A stretch of DNA of 13,390 bases, taken from DASWTL01 sp036405495. Lineage in GTDB: Bacteria; Bacteroidota; Bacteroidia; Sphingobacteriales; Sphingobacteriaceae. The stretch covers positions 1-13,390 of the forward strand of contig DASWXL010000089.1 of assembly GCA_036405495.1 (NCBI GenBank), read 5' to 3'. The notes under the pieces are model-generated. The model was not told the DNA's origin and searched no databases. It worked only from the letters and a program-made list of their open reading frames with translations. Numbering within the stretch: position 1 is the stretch's first letter; every line of letters begins with the position of its first letter. The position numbers were made by a program, and so were the translations under genes. This document shows, piece by piece, positions 1-6,308 of this stretch.

Positions 1-588
1 TACCCCATGTTCGTCGCCCCATTGCTGGCCTTCCTGTTTCGTTCCGTTGGCCAGTGTAACTACACGGTTATAGCTTAAACCGCGGATCACCGGCTTTGAT
101 ACAGCAGCACCGGTTGTGACCTGCGAAACACCCGGAACCCGTGAAATTGCATCTATAAGGTTGGTAGCCGGCCTGTCCACCAGTTCCGCTTTACCCACCG
201 CCGTAACGTTCGTGCTGTTCTTGCGTTCGTCCGTACTGAATGCGGATCCGGTGATCACCACCTCTTTGGCCTCCAGTGTACTGGGATGGAGACTGAATTC
301 AAGGTCGCCGACAGAACTAAAATCTATTGTTTGGGTAATGGTACGATAACCGATAAACCGGACCTCTGCAAGAAACCGGCCCCGATCGGGTACATTCTTA
401 AAAGTGAACTCTCCGTCGCCATTTGTTACGGTCGACAAGCGCAGGTCCGGAATGGAAACAACAGCGCCCGGAAGTGACTGCCTGGTCTCGGCATCAATAA
501 CACGACCGGATATAACAGCCATATCGGCAAATAACGAAAAAGGTATAAATAGAAATCCAAAAAGGATCATTAAGTGTTTTGACTTCAT
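1..588 (-). CDS. TonB-dependent outer-membrane receptor, N-terminal part (runs off left edge)
   Basis: Outer-membrane active-transport receptor driven by TonB-ExbBD. 196 residues are visible from the ATG at 588 and the frame is open to base 1, so the barrel is outside the window. Residues 1-21 form a signal peptide. Residues about 24-100 are a CarboxypepD-regulatory-like beta domain (SGRVIDAETRQSLPGAVV start, GEFTF strand) typical of Bacteroidota receptors. EVVITGS at 109-115 resembles a TonB box, and the plug begins after it (ISRVPGVSQV, KPVIRGLSYNRV). Residues 185-195 carry QEGQQWGDEHG. From memory this signature occurs in a Bacteroidota receptor group related to ZnuD-like metal receptors, which have a conserved His in the same plug region; metal or metal-complex uptake is therefore inference. 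The gene lies 61 bases downstream of a small Cys/His protein on the same strand, probably in one operon. Receptor assignment is sure; substrate is not. Confidence 0.93.
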   Translation of the reverse strand, partial: MKSKHLMILFGFLFIPFSLFADMAVISGRVIDAETRQSLPGAVVSIPDLRLSTVTNGDGEFTFKNVPDRGRFLAEVRFIGYRTITQTIDFSSVGDLEFSLHPSTLEAKEVVITGSAFSTDERKNSTNVTAVGKAELVDRPATNLIDAISRVPGVSQVTTGAAVSKPVIRGLSYNRVVTLANGTKQEGQQWGDEHGV

Positions 589-649
589 ATTAAAAAAGAT
601 TATAAACGAAAACGCCTTCCGTTGGAAGAGATATGAAAAAAAGAAATTC

Positions 650-994
650 TCACCTTGAAGGCGGCCCGCGCAGGGGAGAAAAGATCAGTTCGATGACGAA
701 TACGCCGAACTCATTGTTCGTTGCAATCTCCGGAACCGGTGGCATCCAGGTAATTTCTTCCTGGGTATTATCTGTGAAGGCTTTGTCGTAATGAACCGAA
801 CATACCCAGCAGAAATTGTTTCCTTTGGATGTTACGTGCAGCTGATGCTGACAGCTGCTTTCCGTATCGAGGGACAGACAAACGGGAGCGGAAGCATGGC
901 TGTGAAAAAAATCAAGCGGCAGGATCGTTACTGAAAAGATCAGCAACAACAGCGAAGTAACGCCAATGCCAAAGTTTTTTCTGATTTTCTTCAT
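650..994 (-). CDS. Small exported Cys/His-rich protein, possible metal binder
   Basis: A protein of 114 residues of no function I can name. Residues 1-8 are basic and 9-28 hydrophobic, a signal peptide or N-terminal membrane anchor, so the rest should be periplasmic. The following segment is packed with possible metal ligands: H31 and H33 (FHSH), C39, C48-x-H50-xx-H53, and C62-xx-C65-xx-H68. The C-terminus ends SPLRGPPSR. Small proteins with Cys/His motifs and an R-A/G-P-P tail near TonB receptors are known to me from DUF2946-like families, but the resemblance is from memory and not a domain call. The gene precedes the TonB receptor on the same strand with a 61-base gap, so co-expression is likely. 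The ATG at 994 gives a clean signal sequence. A role as a metal-binding or sensing partner of the receptor is inference. Confidence 0.78.
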   Translation of the reverse strand: MKKIRKNFGIGVTSLLLLIFSVTILPLDFFHSHASAPVCLSLDTESSCQHQLHVTSKGNNFCWVCSVHYDKAFTDNTQEEITWMPPVPEIATNNEFGVFVIELIFSPLRGPPSR

Positions 995-1005
995 CGCAGA
1001 AAGCG

Positions 1006-1013
1006 CAAACTTA
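1006..1013 (-). promoter_or_regulatory. Putative -7 promoter box for the Cys/His protein and TonB receptor
   Basis: On the minus strand this reads TAAGTTTG, a full match to the Bacteroidota -7 consensus TAnnTTTG, ending 11 bases before the ATG at 994. No TTG -33 element is found at the usual 17-23 base spacing, so the call rests on one box only. Confidence 0.35.
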
Positions 1014-1042
1014 ACGAAAACAATAAAATCTCTCTAATTTCT

Positions 1043-1050
1043 TACTTTTG
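1043..1050 (+). promoter_or_regulatory. Putative -7 promoter box for hutU
   Basis: TACTTTTG matches TAnnTTTG exactly and ends 24 bases before the hutU ATG, giving a leader of about 20 bases. There is no clear -33 TTG at the expected distance. It lies in the divergent gap 995-1074, about 30 bases from the oppositely directed box, and no obvious operator palindrome is seen there. Confidence 0.42.
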
Positions 1051-1074
1051 AAAGTGTAACAAAACCAATACCCA

Positions 1075-2751
1075 ATGGAAACCTACCAGGATACCTTAAA
1101 TCTTTCCCGGAGAAATACCCCCACCGGTGATCAGCTGAGCTGTAAAGGTTGGATACAGGAAGCAGCGCTGCGCATGCTTCTGAACAACCTTGATCCTGAG
1201 GTCGCGGAGCGGCCGGAGGACCTGATAGTGTACGGTGGCCGCGGGAAGGCAGCGAGAAGCCGTGAAGCGCTTGACCTCATCATCAAGGCACTGAAGGATC
1301 TGGAGGATGATGAAACATTATTGATCCAATCCGGAAAACCGGTTGGTATTCTTCCCACACATCAGGATGCCCCAAGGGTACTGATCTCTAATTCACAACT
1401 TGTACCTAAATGGGCTACCCAGTCGCATTTTGATGGGCTTGAAGACCGAGGCTTGATGATGTATGGTCAGATGACAGCGGGCTCATGGATCTATATTGGC
1501 TCACAGGGCATAGTTCAGGGTACATATGAAACCTTCGGTGAGCTTGCCCGGCAGCACTTCAACGGAACGTTGAAGGGAACCCTCTCGCTAACCGCGGGTT
1601 TAGGCGGAATGGGCGGAGCCCAGCCACTGGCCATTACGATGAACGAGGGTGTATGTCTTGCAGCAGAAGTCGAAGAATGGCGGATCCGGAAGAGGCTTGA
1701 TACCCGCTATATCGATGAGATCGAATTTGATATTGACCGGGCGATCGACCGGGCCCTTGAATATAAACAGCAGGGAAAAGCTGTATCTATCGGTGTGGTT
1801 TGTAATGCTGTTGAACTGCTTCAGCGACTGATCGACCGAAATATCACACCTGATACACTGACTGACCAAACTTCGGCCCACGATCCTCTAATCGGATATT
1901 TTCCGGAAGACCTTACACCCGAACAAGCAAAAGTTCTGCGTGAAAACAATCCGGAAGATTATGTTAAGCGATCATACAAAACGATGGCAAAGCACGTAGA
2001 GCAAATGCTGGAACTGCAAAAGCGTGGAGCCGTGACATTCGACTACGGCAACAATCTGCGGGGAAGGGCAGCCGAAGCCGGTGTTAAGAACGCGTTCGAC
2101 TTCCCTGGATTTGTACCTGCCTACATCCGGCCGCTGTTTTGTGAAGGCAAAGGTCCGTTCAGATGGGCTGCGCTAAGCGGCGATCCGCAGGATATTTACG
2201 AGACAGATAAGGCAATACTCGAATTATTCCCGGAAAATGACGGATTGCGCAGGTGGATCACGATGGCGCAGGAGCGGATCGCTTTCCAGGGATTACCGGC
2301 GAGGATCTGCTGGTTGGGACAGGGTGACCGTGAGAAGGCCGGATTAGCTTTCAACAAACTGGTTGCCGAAGGAAAAGTAAAGGCGCCGATAGTAATAGGA
2401 AGAGATCATTTGGACACGGGGTCGGTCGCATCACCCAACAGGGAGACCGAAGCCATGAAAGATGGCTCGGACGCCGTTGCAGACTGGCCGGTCTTAAATG
2501 CCCTGATCAACACGGCAGGCGGCGCAAGCTGGGTTTCGCTCCATCATGGCGGTGGTGTCGGCATCGGCTATTCCATCCATGCCGGAATGGTTATAGTGGC
2601 AGACGGCACTAAAGATGCTGAAAGAAGACTTAAACGGGTTCTGCATAACGATCCGGCGATGGGCGTTATCCGTCATGCCGACGCGGGATACGATCTTGCA
2701 CAGGATACGGCGAGAAAACATCGTTTGGATCTGAAACAAAGGTTGACATAA
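1075..2751 (+). CDS. hutU: Urocanate hydratase (urocanase), EC 4.2.1.49
   Basis: Cytoplasmic enzyme of histidine breakdown that hydrates urocanate to 4-imidazolone-5-propionate, with tightly bound NAD+ acting as electrophile. At 558 residues it is full length for the family (about 555). Visible signatures are the N-terminal TPTGDQLSCKGW block, the Gly-rich GLGGMGGAQPLA of the NAD site (around 176-187), YGNNLRGRAAEAGVKNAF, LFCEGKGPFRWAALSGDP (Cys356), and RICWLGQG, whose Cys412 falls where the essential Cys410 of Pseudomonas putida urocanase lies. DHLDTGSVASPNRETE and LHHGGGVGIGYS complete the C-terminal part. The ATG at 1075 matches the usual N-terminus. The gene stands alone: its pathway partners hutI and hutG are about 5 kb downstream, and hutH is not present here. 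Confidence 0.97.
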   Translation: METYQDTLNLSRRNTPTGDQLSCKGWIQEAALRMLLNNLDPEVAERPEDLIVYGGRGKAARSREALDLIIKALKDLEDDETLLIQSGKPVGILPTHQDAPRVLISNSQLVPKWATQSHFDGLEDRGLMMYGQMTAGSWIYIGSQGIVQGTYETFGELARQHFNGTLKGTLSLTAGLGGMGGAQPLAITMNEGVCLAAEVEEWRIRKRLDTRYIDEIEFDIDRAIDRALEYKQQGKAVSIGVVCNAVELLQRLIDRNITPDTLTDQTSAHDPLIGYFPEDLTPEQAKVLRENNPEDYVKRSYKTMAKHVEQMLELQKRGAVTFDYGNNLRGRAAEAGVKNAFDFPGFVPAYIRPLFCEGKGPFRWAALSGDPQDIYETDKAILELFPENDGLRRWITMAQERIAFQGLPARICWLGQGDREKAGLAFNKLVAEGKVKAPIVIGRDHLDTGSVASPNRETEAMKDGSDAVADWPVLNALINTAGGASWVSLHHGGGVGIGYSIHAGMVIVADGTKDAERRLKRVLHNDPAMGVIRHADAGYDLAQDTARKHRLDLKQRLT

Positions 2752-2754
2752 CAA

Positions 2755-2790
2755 AAGCAAAAAGGGCCCGGTAGCCGGGCCCATTTGCTT
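2755..2790. terminator. Bidirectional intrinsic terminator between convergent genes
   Basis: Perfect 8-bp stem GGGCCCGG (2764-2771) and CCGGGCCC (2775-2782) with a TAG loop. It is extended by AAGCAAA (2755-2761) pairing with TTTGCTT (2784-2790). It starts 4 bases after the hutU stop and ends 16 bases before the end of the converging gene. The minus strand has the better T-run after the core stem (TTTTTGCTTTTG); the plus strand has only a short one. Confidence 0.85.
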
Positions 2791-2806
2791 CATCCTGTCA
2801 TGCAAT

Positions 2807-4729
2807 CTAATTAACGCCTGACATCTCGTTTCCGGAGGGAGTTGACGCCAGGTCGATCATTAACGAGAGCTCGTCAACTGTCTTTTCCGAACTGCCGCTA
2901 AACCCTACCGATTTGAACCGTATCATACCGTTTTTGTCCAAAACAAATTTCGTTGGTATACCTTCCACATTGAAGCCACTCACCACAACGTGCTTGCTGT
3001 CCTTTTCTTCATCCATCAGAACATGGAAGGTGTAATTGTTTTTCTTAATAAAGTCTTTCACGGTTTCGAGCCGCTTTTCGCCGGTTTCCCACGTATCAAT
3101 AAACAAGAACTTCACGTTGGGATCATCCTTATATTTATTAACAGCCATCTGCATACCCGGGAAAGACGCAATGCACGGCCCGCACCATGTTGCCCAGAAA
3201 TCCACGATCACAACTTTGCCCTTCAGGCTTGCCAGGGAAACTTCCTTGCCGTCAAAATCTTTTAAAGCAAACGCAGGAGCTTTTTCATTCAGCATTTCTG
3301 CCCGCAATTCGGCTTTTCTTTTCTCACGGGCCACATTTTCCAATCCCGTCAGGTATGCGGCGAAGCCGGCATCGCCGTTATTGCCGGCAATATAAAGCTC
3401 CTTAAGTGCTTCCTTCATTTTAGCAGTACTGCGGCCTCCCCTGATGAAGTCCTCTATCTTGCTTTTTGCCTCCGCTTCTTTACCGTTGGCGACCAGAAGT
3501 TCAGCATATCTTTCCGCTATTTCGGCACTGCCTTCCTTGTTACGGCTAACTGCCTGCTCCTGATATTTCAGCGCCTCTTCCTTTTTGCCCTGCTTGAACA
3601 GTATAGCTGCATAGGTATCAGCATACGAGGAATAACTATAATCAATAGCCCGCTGCTTCTCTTTGGAAGTGTAGGTCGCAAAGTAAGCCGGGGGATTATT
3701 AATCTGGTCAGATACCAGGTCCAGCGACTCTTTTGAAATACCGGCCGCGAATTCGAGGCGTTCACCTTTTTCGGCCAGCTTCCAGGCTATACTGTTGTAT
3801 AAACTCGGAAGCCGCGCTTTATCTTTAATAAGGGCCGTATACTTCTTAAAATTGACATGATCACCGCTATCGGCATATTCAGTTGCGATACTGGCCACCA
3901 TCTGATCGGCTCTGGAAAGATCGCCACCAAATTCCTTAACCAGGTCATGATATAACGCTACTTTCTTTTCAAGACCTTTTTGAGCGAAAAATAAGTTCTC
4001 TCTCGCACTCCTTGCAAACTGCCCTTTAGGAAATCTTGTCTTCAAAACCATAGACAATGAATCGTACAGCTTTCTCTCACGAGCGAATGCATAAGCATAT
4101 GACACAAGAACATCTTCTGCTATACCGTCTTCACGGAATACTGAGAGTATCTCGGCTTTCACTTTTGCCTTCTTTTCCTTCTGGGTTTCCGGTAGCAATT
4201 CATAATGGGTGCCTAAACGGTCCTTCCGGCCTTCCGGGTGGTTGATGAAGTAACTTTCTAAGGCCGCCAGGGCTTTTTCAGGAGCTGCCTTCATGCCAAA
4301 GAGATAATTACCTAAACCGCGGTACAGCGTACTTTCCACAGTATACGCCCGTTCTACACGTTTACCGTCCTGATAGAGAGGATAAGCGAATCCCTTTCCG
4401 TAATTATCATCCGATATTTTATCGGCCGATATCTTAATGCCAAAATACACCACCGTATCCGGAAGGGTAAGCTGGCCCGTCCACTTTCCGTCCGTCTTCC
4501 GCCAGGCGATCTCCGATACTGTGTAACTGGTTTTGGGATTGAAAAGATACGCCACAGCCGCTACATCTTCTGCATTCGCCAGTTTTGCGGATGGCTCATA
4601 CATGACCTTAATTGTCTGTCCTGGCTGCGGAAATTCTTCCGAAAGCGTGAGTTTGCCTGCGGTCTCCTGCGCGAAGCTCGTATACCAAACAAGCGTCAGC
4701 GCGAGCAATAGTACGTTTTTTAGTTTCAT
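2807..4729 (-). CDS. Exported TlpA-like thiol-disulfide protein with N-terminal beta and helical middle regions
   Basis: Probable periplasmic or outer-membrane-facing thiol-disulfide oxidoreductase of 640 residues. Residues 1-20 are a signal peptide (ending YTSFAQ). Residues about 24-130 look like a beta-sandwich. Residues about 140-470 are helical with TPR-like Ala/Lys-rich repeats (for example EEALKYQEQAV and KEAEAKSKIEDF). Residues about 484-630 are a TlpA/AhpC-type thioredoxin fold. The fold has APAFALKDFDGKEV, the redox motif WCGPC (Cys516, Cys519) and the cis-proline GIPTKF (Pro592). Both cysteines are present, so redox activity is likely; partner and substrate are unknown. Such long redoxins are common in Bacteroidota. 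The gene follows the oxidoreductase at 4831 after a 101-base gap that holds short repeats, and it converges on hutU across a shared terminator. Confidence 0.88.
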   Translation of the reverse strand: MKLKNVLLLALTLVWYTSFAQETAGKLTLSEEFPQPGQTIKVMYEPSAKLANAEDVAAVAYLFNPKTSYTVSEIAWRKTDGKWTGQLTLPDTVVYFGIKISADKISDDNYGKGFAYPLYQDGKRVERAYTVESTLYRGLGNYLFGMKAAPEKALAALESYFINHPEGRKDRLGTHYELLPETQKEKKAKVKAEILSVFREDGIAEDVLVSYAYAFARERKLYDSLSMVLKTRFPKGQFARSARENLFFAQKGLEKKVALYHDLVKEFGGDLSRADQMVASIATEYADSGDHVNFKKYTALIKDKARLPSLYNSIAWKLAEKGERLEFAAGISKESLDLVSDQINNPPAYFATYTSKEKQRAIDYSYSSYADTYAAILFKQGKKEEALKYQEQAVSRNKEGSAEIAERYAELLVANGKEAEAKSKIEDFIRGGRSTAKMKEALKELYIAGNNGDAGFAAYLTGLENVAREKRKAELRAEMLNEKAPAFALKDFDGKEVSLASLKGKVVIVDFWATWCGPCIASFPGMQMAVNKYKDDPNVKFLFIDTWETGEKRLETVKDFIKKNNYTFHVLMDEEKDSKHVVVSGFNVEGIPTKFVLDKNGMIRFKSVGFSGSSEKTVDELSLMIDLASTPSGNEMSGVN

Positions 4730-4753
4730 ACTGGGGAAATTTGATTTACCTCA

Positions 4754-4797
4754 AGTTAACGATTTCACCTGAACATCTCAATACCATTGAGTTAACG
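4754..4797. repeat. Short direct and inverted repeats upstream of the TlpA-like gene
   Basis: The octamer AGTTAACG occurs twice in the same direction (4754-4761 and 4790-4797), 36 bases apart and each containing the palindrome GTTAAC. Between them is a perfect 6-bp inverted repeat, CTCAAT-acc-ATTGAG (4777-4791). It has no T-run on either side, so it does not look like a terminator. It could be an operator for the gene at 2807-4729. No -7 box was recognised here. Short repeats like these can arise by chance. Confidence 0.3.
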
Positions 4798-4830
4798 GTT
4801 AATCACAACCGATGAACGGTCAAATACCGG

Positions 4831-5844
4831 CTATTTTGCCAGCAGCTCCATTTGAGTGAGTATCTCTTCTTCTGAAACAGGAAATGGGGTGCCGCCACGA
4901 ACTGCCTGATAAACGTCATCAAAAATGTCCATATACCGGCCTTTCACAGAAGCGACAAGCGATGTCTGCTTGTTACCCTGCAGATTCATAACCGTTAAAC
5001 GGCCTTCTTTTCCCGGGGCTTCGATCCCAAAGTCCTCATCATCAGGCAGCATCCCGGCCATCAGCTGTTCTTCCTGCGTATCGCAAAACTCCTTGATGTA
5101 AGAACCGCCGGTTCCATGAACAACGATCCCCGGCAACGGATCAGCAACCAGCATACTGGCGGTAATGAAGACGTTTACCTGATTGCCGAAGATCAGATGG
5201 ATGGTTCCGTAATCATCCACCTGCGAATTTTCGCGGTAGCTCCATAGTGTCTTATGAGCAGATACGGGCCTTCCGAAAAGACTTATCGCCTGGTCGATGA
5301 GATGCGCACCAAGATCATAAAAGATGCCGCTACCAGGCACCGGGGTTTCTTTGAACGCCTTCGGACCGATAAAATTCCGAAAACGGTCGAACCGAAAATG
5401 GACCTCGATGATCCGGCCCAGTTTACCACTTTCCAGCACCTGTTTCAGGGATAGGAAGTCGCTGGAATAGCGGCGGTTCTGATACACAAAAACGTGCTTA
5501 CCAGTTTTCTTTGCCAGCGCGAAGACGTCTTTTGCTTCAGCTACGGATGTTGCAAACGGTTTGTCAACCAACACATGCTTGCCCGCTTTCAACGCCTCTC
5601 TGGCGTACTGCGCATGGGTATGGTTGGGGGTGTTGACCACCACCAGCTCGATGTCCGGAGCATTGATCAGGGCATCCGGAGTATCATAGCTTGTGATGTC
5701 CGGATAGTGGCTCATAGCGAGCTTCTTCGTCCGTTCAGTAACTGCCTTCAGGACAAACCCTTCGTGCTGGGAGAGGAACGGCGCATGGAAGATCTTACCG
5801 GACATACCATAGGCCAGGAGACCGGTTACAATGGGTTGCTGCAT
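4831..5844 (-). CDS. Gfo/Idh/MocA family NAD(P)-dependent oxidoreductase
   Basis: Cytoplasmic dehydrogenase, likely acting on a sugar, inositol or related polyol; the substrate cannot be read from sequence. From the ATG at 5844 it has 337 residues, normal for the family. Residues 1-120 are the Rossmann domain, with the dinucleotide loop GLLAYGMSGKIFHAPF (8-23) and NTPNHTH (71-77). The family catalytic Lys is Lys95 in DKPFA, where EKP is more usual. The C-terminal alpha/beta domain carries YDLGAHLIDQ with Asp177, His181 and Asp184, the conserved substrate-side residues. The N-terminus with FHAPF resembles the E. coli YdgJ/YhhX subgroup. A TTG at 5850 would add two residues, but it lies inside a promoter-like -7 box, so the ATG is preferred. 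It is divergent from the gene at 5913. Confidence 0.93.
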   Translation of the reverse strand: MQQPIVTGLLAYGMSGKIFHAPFLSQHEGFVLKAVTERTKKLAMSHYPDITSYDTPDALINAPDIELVVVNTPNHTHAQYAREALKAGKHVLVDKPFATSVAEAKDVFALAKKTGKHVFVYQNRRYSSDFLSLKQVLESGKLGRIIEVHFRFDRFRNFIGPKAFKETPVPGSGIFYDLGAHLIDQAISLFGRPVSAHKTLWSYRENSQVDDYGTIHLIFGNQVNVFITASMLVADPLPGIVVHGTGGSYIKEFCDTQEEQLMAGMLPDDEDFGIEAPGKEGRLTVMNLQGNKQTSLVASVKGRYMDIFDDVYQAVRGGTPFPVSEEEILTQMELLAK

Positions 5845-5847
5845 TAA

Positions 5848-5855
5848 CAAATATA
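5848..5855 (-). promoter_or_regulatory. Putative -7 box for the Gfo/Idh/MocA gene
   Basis: The minus strand reads TATATTTG, a full match to TAnnTTTG, and ends 3 bases before the ATG at 5844. If used, the transcript would have almost no leader. A TTTG on the minus strand lies only 10 bases further upstream, too close for a normal -33 element, so support is partial. Confidence 0.38.
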
Positions 5856-5898
5856 ACGATCGCTACAAAGGAATGACAGTGAAGGCGGCTACAAAAGC

Positions 5899-5906
5899 TA
5901 TCTTTG
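5899..5906 (+). promoter_or_regulatory. Putative -7 box for the gene at 5913
   Basis: TATCTTTG matches TAnnTTTG exactly and ends 6 bases before the ATG at 5913, implying a leaderless or nearly leaderless transcript. The TTG inside the box (5904-5906) is in frame with the gene but is better read as promoter than as start codon. No clear -33 TTG is seen. The octamer GCTACAAA occurs at 5862-5869 and again at 5888-5895 just upstream. Confidence 0.48.
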
Positions 5907-5912
5907 CACAAC

Positions 5913-6263
5913 ATGACACCCGCAGAAGTAAATAAAAAGTGGACCGAACTTCAGGATCGGATCGCACTAGATTTTGATACAGAGAAACCAGACATTAAAG
6001 TAATACTCTTCCTTATCGGCGTACAGGAACTGGGCAAGGGGCCTAAAAAGTTCAGTAAACGACAGAAGGAAGAACTCATGCATATTGCTAATTGCCGCTT
6101 ATTCAGCGAATTGGGATTCTACGAACTGGAGGGGCTGGACCAGGACGGCTGGCCGCACTGGAAGCTGGTAAAGCCGATCCCAAACTATACATTACTGGAG
6201 CAGGAAATGCTGATAAAATCCCTCATTATCTCCTATTTTGAGGAATCATATGGAAACAATTAA
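5913..6263 (+). CDS. Conserved protein of unknown function, 116 residues
   Basis: A small soluble protein with no signal peptide or membrane segment. I recognise it only as the type of conserved hypothetical protein seen in Bacteroidota and can give no function. Marked features are a hydrophobic core with VILFLIGVQELGKGPKKFS (residues about 30-48), a helix with MHIANCRLFSELGFYELEG, and the aromatic block DGWPHWKLVKPIP, followed by a long C-terminal helix. The composition and strong core motifs argue for a real folded protein. The ATG at 5913 is preferred over the TTG at 5904 because the TTG is part of a -7 box. It is 45 bases upstream of the cyclophilin gene and may share transcripts with it and with exodeoxyribonuclease III. 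Confidence 0.82.
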   Translation: MTPAEVNKKWTELQDRIALDFDTEKPDIKVILFLIGVQELGKGPKKFSKRQKEELMHIANCRLFSELGFYELEGLDQDGWPHWKLVKPIPNYTLLEQEMLIKSLIISYFEESYGNN

Positions 6264-6280
6264 GTGTCCATAAAATCGTT

Positions 6281-6288
6281 TATTTTCG
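6281..6288 (+). promoter_or_regulatory. Weak -7-like box upstream of the prolyl isomerase gene
   Basis: TATTTTCG differs from TAnnTTTG at one fixed base and ends 20 bases before the ATG at 6309. No -33 element is visible at a normal distance. It might be an internal promoter within the 5913-7780 cluster. Confidence 0.25.
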
Positions 6289-6308
6289 GGTCAGCAAATA
6301 TAATTTTA

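Noticed and set aside
616..628. Short hairpin CTTCC-gtt-GGAAG between the Cys/His gene and the TonB receptor
   Set aside because: The stem is only 5 bp and lacks a proper T-run; not enough for a terminator or attenuator call.
116..658. Overlapping plus-strand frames of 63-84 codons at the left end
   Set aside because: They lie opposite the continuous TonB receptor frame (588 down to 1), whose signal peptide, regulatory domain and plug motifs are clear.
5904..5906. TTG start for the 5913 gene
   Set aside because: The TTG is the end of a perfect TATCTTTG box; the ATG at 5913 in the same frame fits better.
6264..6266. GTG start for the prolyl isomerase
   Set aside because: It would add 15 residues before a textbook signal peptide; the ATG at 6309 follows an AT-rich upstream region typical of the group.
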